DNA from: Haloplasma contractile
Lineage (GTDB): Bacteria; Bacillota_I; Bacilli_A; Haloplasmatales; Haloplasmataceae
Assembly (NCBI GenBank): GCA_016841945.1
Contig: JAENYC010000003.1
Location: 24,237-88,236 of the forward strand
Direction of reading: 5' to 3'
DNA length: 64,000 nt
The notes beneath the pieces were generated by a model, which had not been told where the DNA came from, searched no databases, and saw nothing but the letters and a program-made list of their open reading frames with translations. The position numbers were made by a program, and so were the translations under genes. Position 1 is the stretch's first letter. Each line of letters begins with the position of its first letter. This document shows, one piece after another, positions 36,614 to 44,345 of this stretch.

Positions 36614-36825
36614 AAAATCTTACAATAACTCGCTAAAATCGCTAATGAACGAATATAAGCCTTTGAATCTCTAATTTCTGCTTCCATTGATTCTATAGCT
36701 TTTTGATAGTCTTTCTTTTGATTTAGACGAATACCTGTATTAATTAAAGCTTCACGACATAAATCAACCATATGATAAATATCACCATTTGCTTTACTAA
36801 TATCTACAATTGGTTTTTCTAACAT
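36601..36825 (-). CDS. Small helical protein, unknown function
   Basis: The 74-residue protein is predicted mostly helical from its heptad-like pattern and short turns (DICREALINTG-like and YQKAIESMEAEI segments). It has no membrane segment or signal. AGAGGTGAAC six bases before the ATG makes a real gene likely. It stands alone between the small membrane protein gene and ktrA. The family is not recognised; the size and charge would fit a small regulatory or adaptor protein. Confidence 0.55.
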   Translation of the reverse strand: MLEKPIVDISKANGDIYHMVDLCREALINTGIRLNQKKDYQKAIESMEAEIRDSKAYIRSLAILASYCKILKKD

Positions 36826-36973
36826 ATGTTCACCTCTTTTTATTATTATTTATATATTTTAATCATTCATGCATTTTAAACTTAATACTAAAAAACAACA
36901 GATTAATTTTTAGAATGTGACCGTTAGAATAAAACAAAAACTTCTATATGAGTTAGAAAATATGTATAAATAA

Positions 36974-37010
36974 AAAAAGTGTAAAGATTTTTTAAATCTT
37001 TACCTTTTTT
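36974..37010 (-). terminator. Terminator after ktrA
   Basis: GTAAAGATTT at 36981-36990 pairs with AAATCTTTAC at 36994-37003 and is flanked by A-rich and T-rich runs, about 20 bp after the ktrA stop codon on the minus strand. Confidence 0.75.
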
Positions 37011-37030
37011 ATGAAAAGAATGGAACTGTC

Positions 37031-37693
37031 TTATGATATTAAATATTTTTCAAATTTTTCAATCGAAAAATTACTTCCAACAATAATGATAATATCATTT
37101 TCTTTTATGTAATCATCTGCTTCCGGAATAAGAATATCATCATTTCTTTTTAAAGCAACAATATTAATCCCTAATTTATTCCGTAAATTTAATTCAATGA
37201 GTTTTTTATTTATAATCTTATCTGTTGCCTTTAACTCAACTAAACTGTATTTTTTAGATAATTCTAAAGTATCAGAAATAAATCTCGAAGAGATACGACG
37301 TGCAATTCTTTTTCCCATATCTTGTTCAGGATGGATAATATCCGTTATTCCAATTTTCTTTAGTACTCTTTCATGATAATCATTTTGTGCCTTGACAGTA
37401 ATTTCTTCTACATTTAATTCCTTCAATATTAAAGATGTTAATATACTCGCTTGTACATTATCACCAATTGCGACAACAACATGATCAATGTTTTTAATCC
37501 CAATATTAACTAATGCGTCTTCATCAGTTGTATCACATATAATCGAATGACTCGCTATATTTGAAACTTCATTAACTCTTTCATCATTTATATCAATGGC
37601 TAGGACTTCATTATCTAATTCAATTAATTCATTCAAGACACTTGTTCCAAAACGTCCTAATCCAATAACCGCAAATGTTTTTTTTCTTGCCAT
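37031..37693 (-). CDS. ktrA: KtrA/TrkA-type potassium uptake regulator
   Basis: The 220-residue protein has an N-terminal RCK_N Rossmann domain with VIGLGRFGTSV, the conserved acidic DIND after strand 2, and TSLILKEL, followed by an RCK_C domain (about 135-220). KtrA forms a ring that gates the membrane partner KtrB in response to ATP/ADP, and its RCK_C binds c-di-AMP in several Bacillota. No ktrB is adjacent, as is common in this group. AAAGGA precedes the ATG at 37693 by eight bases; the ATG nine bases further up is too close to that site. Confidence 0.9.
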   Translation of the reverse strand: MARKKTFAVIGLGRFGTSVLNELIELDNEVLAIDINDERVNEVSNIASHSIICDTTDEDALVNIGIKNIDHVVVAIGDNVQASILTSLILKELNVEEITVKAQNDYHERVLKKIGITDIIHPEQDMGKRIARRISSRFISDTLELSKKYSLVELKATDKIINKKLIELNLRNKLGINIVALKRNDDILIPEADDYIKENDIIIIVGSNFSIEKFEKYLIS

Positions 37694-37873
37694 AGTACTC
37701 ATCCTTTCTTACCTCATCATTACTATGATATTACTAAATCATTGTTTTAGTCAAGTATTATTTATTAATCATTTAGTTTAATAAAGTAAGTTTAAATAAA
37801 TAAAAAACTATATTTATTGTAAATGTTTTAAATATAAGTATATTATTTAAGATTTTATTTCTATTTTATAAAT

Positions 37874-37901
37874 TTGACTTGAAAAATAATAGTGCTAAAA
37901 T
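37874..37901 (+). promoter_or_regulatory. Probable sigma-A promoter of the ABC exporter operon
   Basis: TTGACT (37874-37879) and TAAAAT (37896-37901) are 16 bp apart, about 50 bp before the first ABC gene start. The 200 bp upstream is very AT-rich and shows no other clear element. Confidence 0.55.
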
Positions 37902-37953
37902 AGTATAGGTGAGAATATATAAAATTTAGTTAAATATTATGAGGAGTAGTGTT

Positions 37954-39687
37954 ATGAAGAGTTTTATCAAGATCTTAAAATTTTTAAAACCCTATTGGTT
38001 TATCGCGTTATTAGCACCCATATTTCTAGTGGGCGAAGTGACCTTTTTACTTTTAATACCTAATACAGCAGGTAATATTGTGGATATCGCTATTAAAGAA
38101 GCAGATTTAAATAAAGTGGGACACATGAGTTTAATGATGCTTTTATATACCCTATTAAGTGTCTTATTTGCTTTCTTAAGTAATTTCTTTGCCAATTGGG
38201 CTAGTAATGAAATGTCAAATGATTTACGAATTGAAACCTTTACAAAATCATTAAATATGTCTTTTACAAATTTAGATGAATATAAAATCGGTAAAGTTAT
38301 TACCCGGGTCACATCAGACACAAATATGTTACGATGGATGACAAGAAGCTTTCTTAGAGCGATTTTTAGAGCACCCTATCTAATATTTGGCGCTATCTTT
38401 ATGATTATCATGTTGAGTCCAAAACTAGCTTTCACATTAGTTTTAGGCATACCTGTGATTTTTATCGCGAATTATTTCATTGTGAAAAAGTCCTATCCTA
38501 AATATAAAGAAGTACAGGAAAAATTAGAAAACATTAATACTTATACCCAAGAAAACTTAGAAAATATACGGGTCGTAAAAGCATTTAATCGTTCAAAATA
38601 CGCCAATGATCATTTTGACTATTATATTGATGAATTACAAGAGTCAACGATAAAAGCCAATATCATCACCGCTTTTAATGCCCCTGTATTTATGTTTGTG
38701 ATGAATATGTGCATTGTAGCGGTCTTATATATTGGTGGTCAAGATGTCATTAGTGGCAAATATGAAGCCGGTAATATTGTTGCCTTCTTAGGTTATTTAG
38801 GTCAAATATCAATGGCACTTCATATGATTAATTTCCTTATTCGTATGTTACCAAGGGCTGGGGCATCATCTCAGCGACTGATTGAACTCTTTGAAGTAGA
38901 ATCAGAATTAAAACAAAAGGAAAATCCAATAACAAATAATGATATTAAAGGAAAAATAGAGTTTAAAAATGTAACCTTTGCCTATCATCATCAACCCCCA
39001 GTTTTACATCAAGTATCTTTTAAAGTAGAGCCTGGTGAAAAACTTGGGATACTTGGAACAACCGGTTCTGGTAAAACATCACTAATCAATTTAATTCCTC
39101 GTTTTTATGATGTTATAGAAGGTGAAGTATTAATTGATGATATAAATGTAAAAGATTACGACATTCACACTTTAAGAAGTCAAATCAGTACGGTGATGCA
39201 ACGGGCATTATTATTTGCCGGTACCATAGAAGACAATATTAAATTTGGAGCGATGGATAAGGATGAAGAAGAGGTATACTTTGCATCTAAAAATGCAGAA
39301 GCTTATGAATTCATCAATTCATTTTCTAATGGTTACGATACGATTTTAGGAGAACGGGGTATTAACCTATCAGGTGGACAAAAACAACGACTCAGTATGT
39401 CTCGTTCAATTATCACAGACCCTAAAATATTAATTTTTGATGATAGTACAAGCGCTGTAGATATGACGACTGAACGGAAAATTTTAAAGAAGTTAAATAA
39501 ACATATAAGCGATTGTACAACCATCATTATTGCACAAAGAATACGCTCTGTTATGAATGCTGATAAAATATTAATATTAGAAAACGGTAAAGTCACTGGA
39601 TTTGGCACACATGAAGAACTATTGAAAGATAATCCACTTTATCAATCAATATACGAGACCCAAATAGGAAGTGATGAAAATGAGTAA
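37954..39687 (+). CDS. ABC exporter half-transporter, first subunit of a heterodimer
   Basis: This 577-residue subunit has an N-terminal six-helix ABC exporter membrane domain (about 1-310) and an ATPase domain with Walker A GTTGSGKTS, the intact signature LSGGQKQR and Walker B ILIFDDSTS. The residue after the Walker B Asp is Asp rather than the catalytic Glu, the mark of the degenerate-site partner in heterodimeric exporters such as BmrCD or TM287/288. The start at 37954 follows GAGGAG; the earlier ATG overlaps that site. It overlaps the second subunit gene by 8 bp. The likely role is export of drugs, lipids or peptides. Confidence 0.9.
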   Translation: MKSFIKILKFLKPYWFIALLAPIFLVGEVTFLLLIPNTAGNIVDIAIKEADLNKVGHMSLMMLLYTLLSVLFAFLSNFFANWASNEMSNDLRIETFTKSLNMSFTNLDEYKIGKVITRVTSDTNMLRWMTRSFLRAIFRAPYLIFGAIFMIIMLSPKLAFTLVLGIPVIFIANYFIVKKSYPKYKEVQEKLENINTYTQENLENIRVVKAFNRSKYANDHFDYYIDELQESTIKANIITAFNAPVFMFVMNMCIVAVLYIGGQDVISGKYEAGNIVAFLGYLGQISMALHMINFLIRMLPRAGASSQRLIELFEVESELKQKENPITNNDIKGKIEFKNVTFAYHHQPPVLHQVSFKVEPGEKLGILGTTGSGKTSLINLIPRFYDVIEGEVLIDDINVKDYDIHTLRSQISTVMQRALLFAGTIEDNIKFGAMDKDEEEVYFASKNAEAYEFINSFSNGYDTILGERGINLSGGQKQRLSMSRSIITDPKILIFDDSTSAVDMTTERKILKKLNKHISDCTTIIIAQRIRSVMNADKILILENGKVTGFGTHEELLKDNPLYQSIYETQIGSDENE

Positions 39688-41521
39688 TGAAAAACGAAAA
39701 TCAAGAATTGAGCTATATAAACGTTCAACCTATAGAAGAAGAAATGAAAAACCTGAAAATGGCATGAAAACCATTATGCGGGTCTTAAAATACCTATATA
39801 GTGAAAAAAGAGGAATACAACTAGTCATCGTATTAATTCTCACATCGATATTATTTTCATTAAGTGGTGAACAAATAAAACGGGTTCTCATTGATGATTT
39901 TATAGAAAAAGGAATATCAGATGGTTTTGCATTTTACATACTAATACTTGCTTTATTCTTTATCTTTGAAATCATAACCACATTTTCTAGTTCACTTTTT
40001 ATGATTGGTATTACCCAACGAACCTTAAAAAGAATGCGAAAAAATATATTTTCGAAACTACAATCATTAGCGATTAGTTTCTTCGATAGAAATCGAGATG
40101 GGGACTTAATGATTCGTATCACAAATGATGTGGATAACATCAGTAATACGATGACACAAACCTTCATCGCCTTCATCCAAAGTGTTATGACCTTAGTTTT
40201 AACGGTTTCTTTAATGATTTGGATGAGTTGGAAGTTAACCATCGTCGCATTATTTACTATTCCATTAATCTATTTAGCAGCCAAAACCGTTTCAAAGGCT
40301 TCTCGCAAGCGATTTAGACGCATGCGTTATGAGCGAGGGGCTTTAAATGGATTCGTGGCCGAACAAATAAATGGTGCTAAAGTTATACAATCCTTTTGTC
40401 AAGAAGAGGAAATCATAAAAGAATTTGCCCACGAAAGTGAACGTGTTAAGAAAATTACCATTAGTGCTTTAACATGGGCAAGTCTCATGAGACCCGTCAT
40501 TGGATTTTTAAATCGACTACGATATATCATCATTATTACAGCCGGTGCAATTTTAGCTATTACAGGGGACCCTACCGCTACAGTGGGTACGATTACTGTC
40601 TTTCTTACCTTAGCTGATAGATTCGGTGGACAAATAAACAACCTAGCCAATATGTATACAGATATTCAAAACGCTTTATCAGGTGCTGAACGCATCTTTG
40701 ATATATTAGATGATGACACCTTAATTCTTGATAAAGAAGACGCAATAGAATTAAAGGATGTAAAAGGCCATGTACAATTAAATCATGTCAACTTCGGTTA
40801 TTTAGAGGACACACCTGTTTTAAAAGATGTTTCTATTGAAGCTAAACCGGGCCAAAAAGTGGCATTAGTGGGTCATACAGGTGCAGGCAAAACAACCATT
40901 ATCAACCTCATCACCCGATTTTATGACATAAATGATGGTGAAATATTAATCGATGATAAAAATATAAAAGATATTAAACACAGTCATCTATTAAACCATG
41001 TCGGTATAGTCCTACAGGATACCAACCTTTTCTCAGATACTATTTACAATAATATTCGGTTTGGAAAATTAGATGCTACTGAAGAAGAAATCATAAACGC
41101 CTGTAAACTCGCCAATTGTCATGACTTTATTATGGAACTAAAAGATAATTATCAAACTGTCTTAGCCCGTAATGGTTCTAATATCAGTTACGGTCAAAGA
41201 CAATTATTATCAATTGCGCGGACAATTCTAAAAAATCCTGATATCTTAATTCTAGATGAGGCAACGAGTAGTGTCGATACCATTACTGAATTAAAAATTC
41301 AAAAAGCAATCGAAAACCTCACAAAGGATAAAACCAGTTTTATCATTGCCCATCGATTGTCAACCATCCGACATGCTGATTTAATCATCGTCATGGACCA
41401 TGGAAAAATAATTGAGCAAGGGAATCATGAATCCTTACTATCTCAAAAAGGAATCTATTATCAACTACTGAACGCTAAAGATGATGAAGATTTAAAAGAT
41501 TATGATTTGGTGAGTGCATAA
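39680..41521 (+). CDS. ABC exporter half-transporter, second subunit of a heterodimer
   Basis: This 613-residue subunit has a basic N-terminal extension of about 35 residues, six membrane helices and an ATPase domain. Walker A is GHTGAGKTT, Walker B ILILDEATSS has the catalytic Glu, but the signature reads ISYGQRQ instead of LSGGQ. Together with its partner this gives one active and one degenerate ATP site. The start at 39680 overlaps the end of the first gene; GTG at 39671 and ATG at 39674 are alternatives. A GNAT acetyltransferase gene follows with a TAATG overlap. Confidence 0.9.
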   Translation: MSNEKRKSRIELYKRSTYRRRNEKPENGMKTIMRVLKYLYSEKRGIQLVIVLILTSILFSLSGEQIKRVLIDDFIEKGISDGFAFYILILALFFIFEIITTFSSSLFMIGITQRTLKRMRKNIFSKLQSLAISFFDRNRDGDLMIRITNDVDNISNTMTQTFIAFIQSVMTLVLTVSLMIWMSWKLTIVALFTIPLIYLAAKTVSKASRKRFRRMRYERGALNGFVAEQINGAKVIQSFCQEEEIIKEFAHESERVKKITISALTWASLMRPVIGFLNRLRYIIIITAGAILAITGDPTATVGTITVFLTLADRFGGQINNLANMYTDIQNALSGAERIFDILDDDTLILDKEDAIELKDVKGHVQLNHVNFGYLEDTPVLKDVSIEAKPGQKVALVGHTGAGKTTIINLITRFYDINDGEILIDDKNIKDIKHSHLLNHVGIVLQDTNLFSDTIYNNIRFGKLDATEEEIINACKLANCHDFIMELKDNYQTVLARNGSNISYGQRQLLSIARTILKNPDILILDEATSSVDTITELKIQKAIENLTKDKTSFIIAHRLSTIRHADLIIVMDHGKIIEQGNHESLLSQKGIYYQLLNAKDDEDLKDYDLVSA

Positions 41522-41982
41522 TGAAAATAGAGAAAATTGAAGATATACAATTGAAATCAGAAATCACAGAAAAAATATTACGATCTTTAGATAAATGGTT
41601 TGGATTAGAACTAGCCATAAAAGATTATATCGAAAATGTAAAAAACAAACTATTTTTAGCCTGTTATAATGATAATGAAGTAGTTGGTCTCATCTGTATT
41701 CACTATAATAATTCATATACAGCTGATATTTATCTAATGGGAATATTAGAAAAATACCATAGAAGAGGAATTGGAAGACTATTGATAGAAAAAGTTGAAT
41801 CCATCCTAAAAAAAAATGGATTTAAATTCTTAATGGTAAAAACATTAGGCCCAACTAATCCTGATGAAAACTATAAAAAAACCAGATTATTCTATCAGAA
41901 AGTTGGTTTTTATCCGTTAGAGGAATTCAAAGAAATATGGGATGAACATAATCCATGTTTAATTCTCATAAAGTCAATATAG
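41521..41982 (+). CDS. GNAT-family N-acetyltransferase
   Basis: This 153-residue protein has the acetyl-CoA-binding motif A, RRGIGRLLIEKVE, after a strand near residue 75, and a C-terminal KVGFYPLEEF typical of GNAT enzymes. The acceptor is unknown. Its ATG overlaps the stop of the ABC subunit (TAATG), so it is the third gene of that operon and could modify an exported or resistance-related compound. That is inference from order. Confidence 0.8.
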   Translation: MKIEKIEDIQLKSEITEKILRSLDKWFGLELAIKDYIENVKNKLFLACYNDNEVVGLICIHYNNSYTADIYLMGILEKYHRRGIGRLLIEKVESILKKNGFKFLMVKTLGPTNPDENYKKTRLFYQKVGFYPLEEFKEIWDEHNPCLILIKSI

Positions 41983-41993
41983 AAAGGATACAA

Positions 41994-42434
41994 ATGATGA
42001 ATCATACTTATTTGTTAACAGAAGGAATATGGATTGCAAATGGGACTTATAGTGATCCAAATTGTGGTGTATGTCAAGTTGAAGGCAAAACGATAATCTC
42101 CCATCAAAAAAATGTGTGGATCAATGATGGGATCATGAAACTATTATTAGAAAAACCTTTAAAATTTTCAAATAGATATGAAGTAAAACCGTTTGAAAAA
42201 GAAAAAGATTTAACCACTTGGACATCATACAATCCTGCAATTGGTGTACTTAATGGACATTTTATGATTGTTCATGATTCAATTCTATCAAAATATATCT
42301 CGGAAGATAAAAAATATTCTGGATATGAATTTTTGAAAAAAATCGATGGCACAACCTATGAAAATAGAGGTTATGCTTTTCAAAAGGATAAAAAATTATC
42401 ATCTTGGGCTGTAACATTAAAAAAAATTAAGTAA
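41994..42434 (+). CDS. Unknown protein, last gene of the ABC operon
   Basis: This 146-residue protein has many aromatic and Gly residues in an even beta-strand-like pattern (GIWIANGTY, GVLNGHFMIVHD, YAFQKDKKLSSW). It has no signal peptide and no membrane segment, which suggests a cytosolic beta-barrel or ligand-binding fold. The start at 41994 follows AGAAAGG, 11 bp after the acetyltransferase stop. A strong terminator follows. No family was recognised; a lipocalin-like fold is only a guess. Confidence 0.55.
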   Translation: MMNHTYLLTEGIWIANGTYSDPNCGVCQVEGKTIISHQKNVWINDGIMKLLLEKPLKFSNRYEVKPFEKEKDLTTWTSYNPAIGVLNGHFMIVHDSILSKYISEDKKYSGYEFLKKIDGTTYENRGYAFQKDKKLSSWAVTLKKIK

Positions 42435-42441
42435 CATGCTT

Positions 42442-42468
42442 AAAGGAGGGCTTTTGCCCTCCTTTTAT
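42442..42468 (+). terminator. Terminator after the ABC-GNAT operon
   Basis: AAAGGAGGGC at 42442-42451 pairs with GCCCTCCTTT at 42456-42465 over a four-T loop, followed by T-rich sequence. It is GC-rich for this genome and so probably strong. Confidence 0.88.
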
Positions 42469-42482
42469 TTCACTTAAAAGAC

Positions 42483-42797
42483 TTATGACTCTTCTTTCTT
42501 ATCCTCTGTTAACATATCTTGTATCACTTCTACTTTTTCTTGTAAGGTTTTACTTTCTTTCAATTTCTTTTGTTTTTCTACGACCTCTTTAAACTGTTCG
42601 AATGATTCAAATCCTCTACCTTTAATCGCATAACCGACTACTAATATTACAATTGATACGATGCCATAATAAGCTTCCTGTGAAATATTAATACTTCTTG
42701 TAAAATTAAAAATTTCGTCTAAAACATACAAAATAAGCGCAAAAAAACCAGTTATTGTCACTTTGTTGGCATAAATCCATTTAAAAAATTTCACCAA
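42483..42797 (-). CDS. Small membrane protein, holin-like layout
   Basis: The product is about 104 residues with two hydrophobic segments (about 14-28 and 41-56), then a charged Lys/Glu helix of about 45 residues. This layout resembles small phage holins or membrane-anchoring proteins, but no phage genes surround it. GGAGGTGAT lies four bases before a TTG at 42797, the best start by the local pattern; GTG at 42794 and an ATG at 42812 overlapping the site are alternatives. No family is assigned with confidence. Confidence 0.5.
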   Translation of the reverse strand: MVKFFKWIYANKVTITGFFALILYVLDEIFNFTRSINISQEAYYGIVSIVILVVGYAIKGRGFESFEQFKEVVEKQKKLKESKTLQEKVEVIQDMLTEDKKEES

Positions 42798-42867
42798 TAC
42801 TATCACCTCCAAATTTACTTAGTATATCATACTTATATTTAGTCATAAATATAACTAAATAATAAAA

Positions 42868-42892
42868 AAAAGATGGTTTTACCCATCTTGAT
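42868..42892 (-). terminator. Terminator of the 42.9 kb gene
   Basis: AAGATGG at 42870-42876 pairs with CCATCTT at 42883-42889. On the minus strand the stem is followed by eight T. It overlaps the stop codon of the gene ending at 42879. Confidence 0.7.
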
Positions 42893-43559
42893 TTGTAAAG
42901 AGTGAAGAAAGGATCTTTTGAATCATATTTTTTTCTCGAACAGAAAAGATATATAAATTATTCGCACAAAAATAAACATGCCCAGTTTCTTTTTCAAAAC
43001 CAACATTTAATAATAATTTATTTGTTTTTTCAGGTACTTCAAATAAAATTGTATTTTCTATCTCCTTTGACAATCTATCTTTAATAAATACATTAATCAC
43101 CGGATGATTGACTTTTTTAATACATGATTTAATCAAGTCATGGGTGACATCTTGATGATAGACATTAATTGTGATGCGATTTAAATTGACTTCTAAATGG
43201 TCCTCTAATTGAATGGCTTTATTAAGATACATATTTTTAAATTGTTTTTTTATCGTGTTCACTTCTTGAGCTGATAAATGATTATCAACAATATGATTAA
43301 ACGATTTAAAATAGATGTATTTTTTAGTCATTCTATTCATTCTAAGATAGGGACGCATTCCAATCAAAGCGATAAAACAAATAATATATAGAACTAATAA
43401 AAACGTCTCAGGAACTAATAACTTCCCTGTTGCTAATTCTATTACATAGATAACAATCGGCAATAAAATTAGAATCATTATACTAACGATTGTAACCAGA
43501 TAAAATCTCTTATAAAAATTTAAATGTTCTTTTACTTCTAGATAGTCTTTTTTATTCAT
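42879..43559 (-). CDS. Membrane protein, unknown function
   Basis: The 226-residue protein has two hydrophobic segments (about 22-42 and 52-70) near the N-terminus and a long soluble C-terminal part with alternating strands and helices (about 80-226). AAAGGAG precedes the ATG at 43559. The gene begins 11 bp after the stop of thpR on the same strand, so the two are probably one transcript. I do not recognise the family. The soluble part has no catalytic-looking Cys/His pattern. Confidence 0.6.
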   Translation of the reverse strand: MNKKDYLEVKEHLNFYKRFYLVTIVSIMILILLPIVIYVIELATGKLLVPETFLLVLYIICFIALIGMRPYLRMNRMTKKYIYFKSFNHIVDNHLSAQEVNTIKKQFKNMYLNKAIQLEDHLEVNLNRITINVYHQDVTHDLIKSCIKKVNHPVINVFIKDRLSKEIENTILFEVPEKTNKLLLNVGFEKETGHVYFCANNLYIFSVREKNMIQKILSSLFTNQDG

Positions 43560-43569
43560 AAACGCTCCT

Positions 43570-44115
43570 TTATTCATTTAAATTTACTGTATAAATTGGT
43601 GTATAAGTTAATACATTGTTTTGATTTCTACTACTTAACATCAGCGAGACTTCATTTACTAAAATTTCTTTGTGAAAGGGAATAATTTTATCTAAAGAAG
43701 AAACTTGATAAAACATGATTTCTCTCCCAATTGTAATATGAGGTTTAAATGAATATGTTTTTCTAAATGAGAATGATTGATCAATCATTGTATTTAATTT
43801 CTTCGCTAATGTAATTAATTTCTCTTTATTTTTCACAACATCAACATATACAATGTGTTTTTCCTTCTTTTGAAAAGAATTGATATCTCCTATTTTTATT
43901 GAAAATGGTTCAACTTTCTCTTTAAAAGCAGTTAATATATCACATACTTCATCGGCTTCTATTTGTGTTAATTCTCCTAAAAAGCGTAAAGTGAGATGAA
44001 AATTATCATATCTTGTATATCGTCCTTTTCTACTAGATGCCTTAACAATCGATTGAACTTCACTTAAATAATCTTTTACCTCTTCATTGAAATTAATTGC
44101 GATAAAAAGTCTCAT
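43570..44115 (-). CDS. thpR: RNA 2',3'-cyclic phosphodiesterase (LigT/ThpR)
   Basis: The 181-residue protein belongs to the 2H phosphoesterase family. Both His motifs are present: NFHLTLRFLGE (H42-x-T) and FKPHITIGR (H-x-T near residue 127). Members open RNA 2',3'-cyclic phosphate to 2'-phosphate; the cellular role in bacteria is unclear. GGAGATACAA before the ATG gives the start. It is followed by a membrane protein gene and divergent from the EF-G paralogue. Confidence 0.88.
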   Translation of the reverse strand: MRLFIAINFNEEVKDYLSEVQSIVKASSRKGRYTRYDNFHLTLRFLGELTQIEADEVCDILTAFKEKVEPFSIKIGDINSFQKKEKHIVYVDVVKNKEKLITLAKKLNTMIDQSFSFRKTYSFKPHITIGREIMFYQVSSLDKIIPFHKEILVNEVSLMLSSRNQNNVLTYTPIYTVNLNE

Positions 44116-44306
44116 TTGTATCTCCTATACCAAATTTTAACAGTTTTTCATTCATTTTAAGTATAAAAACACTCTCTTTTTTTAATAATTATAACATAGG
44201 TGTAAATGTAATTTTTATATTATTTCGATTTTTTTTAAAAAATTACTATTTTTTAGCCGAAATATAATATATAATGTTGTCATAGGTATTTAAAATAGAA
44301 TATCTT

Positions 44307-44321
44307 TGAAAGCGCTTTATA
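44307..44321 (+). promoter_or_regulatory. Possible cre-like palindrome before the EF-G paralogue
   Basis: TTGAAAGCGCTTTATA contains the perfect palindrome AAAGCGCTTT and resembles the CcpA cre consensus (TGWAANCGNTNWCA) except near its right end. It lies about 25 bp before the start codon, between a TTGTCA at 44277 and the ribosome binding site. CcpA control is a hypothesis. Confidence 0.35.
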
Positions 44322-44345
44322 ACAATTTTTAGGAGGGTTGATAAA

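Noticed and set aside
42483..42797. Prophage holin
   Set aside because: Only the two-helix layout fits; there is no endolysin, phage structural gene or integrase nearby.
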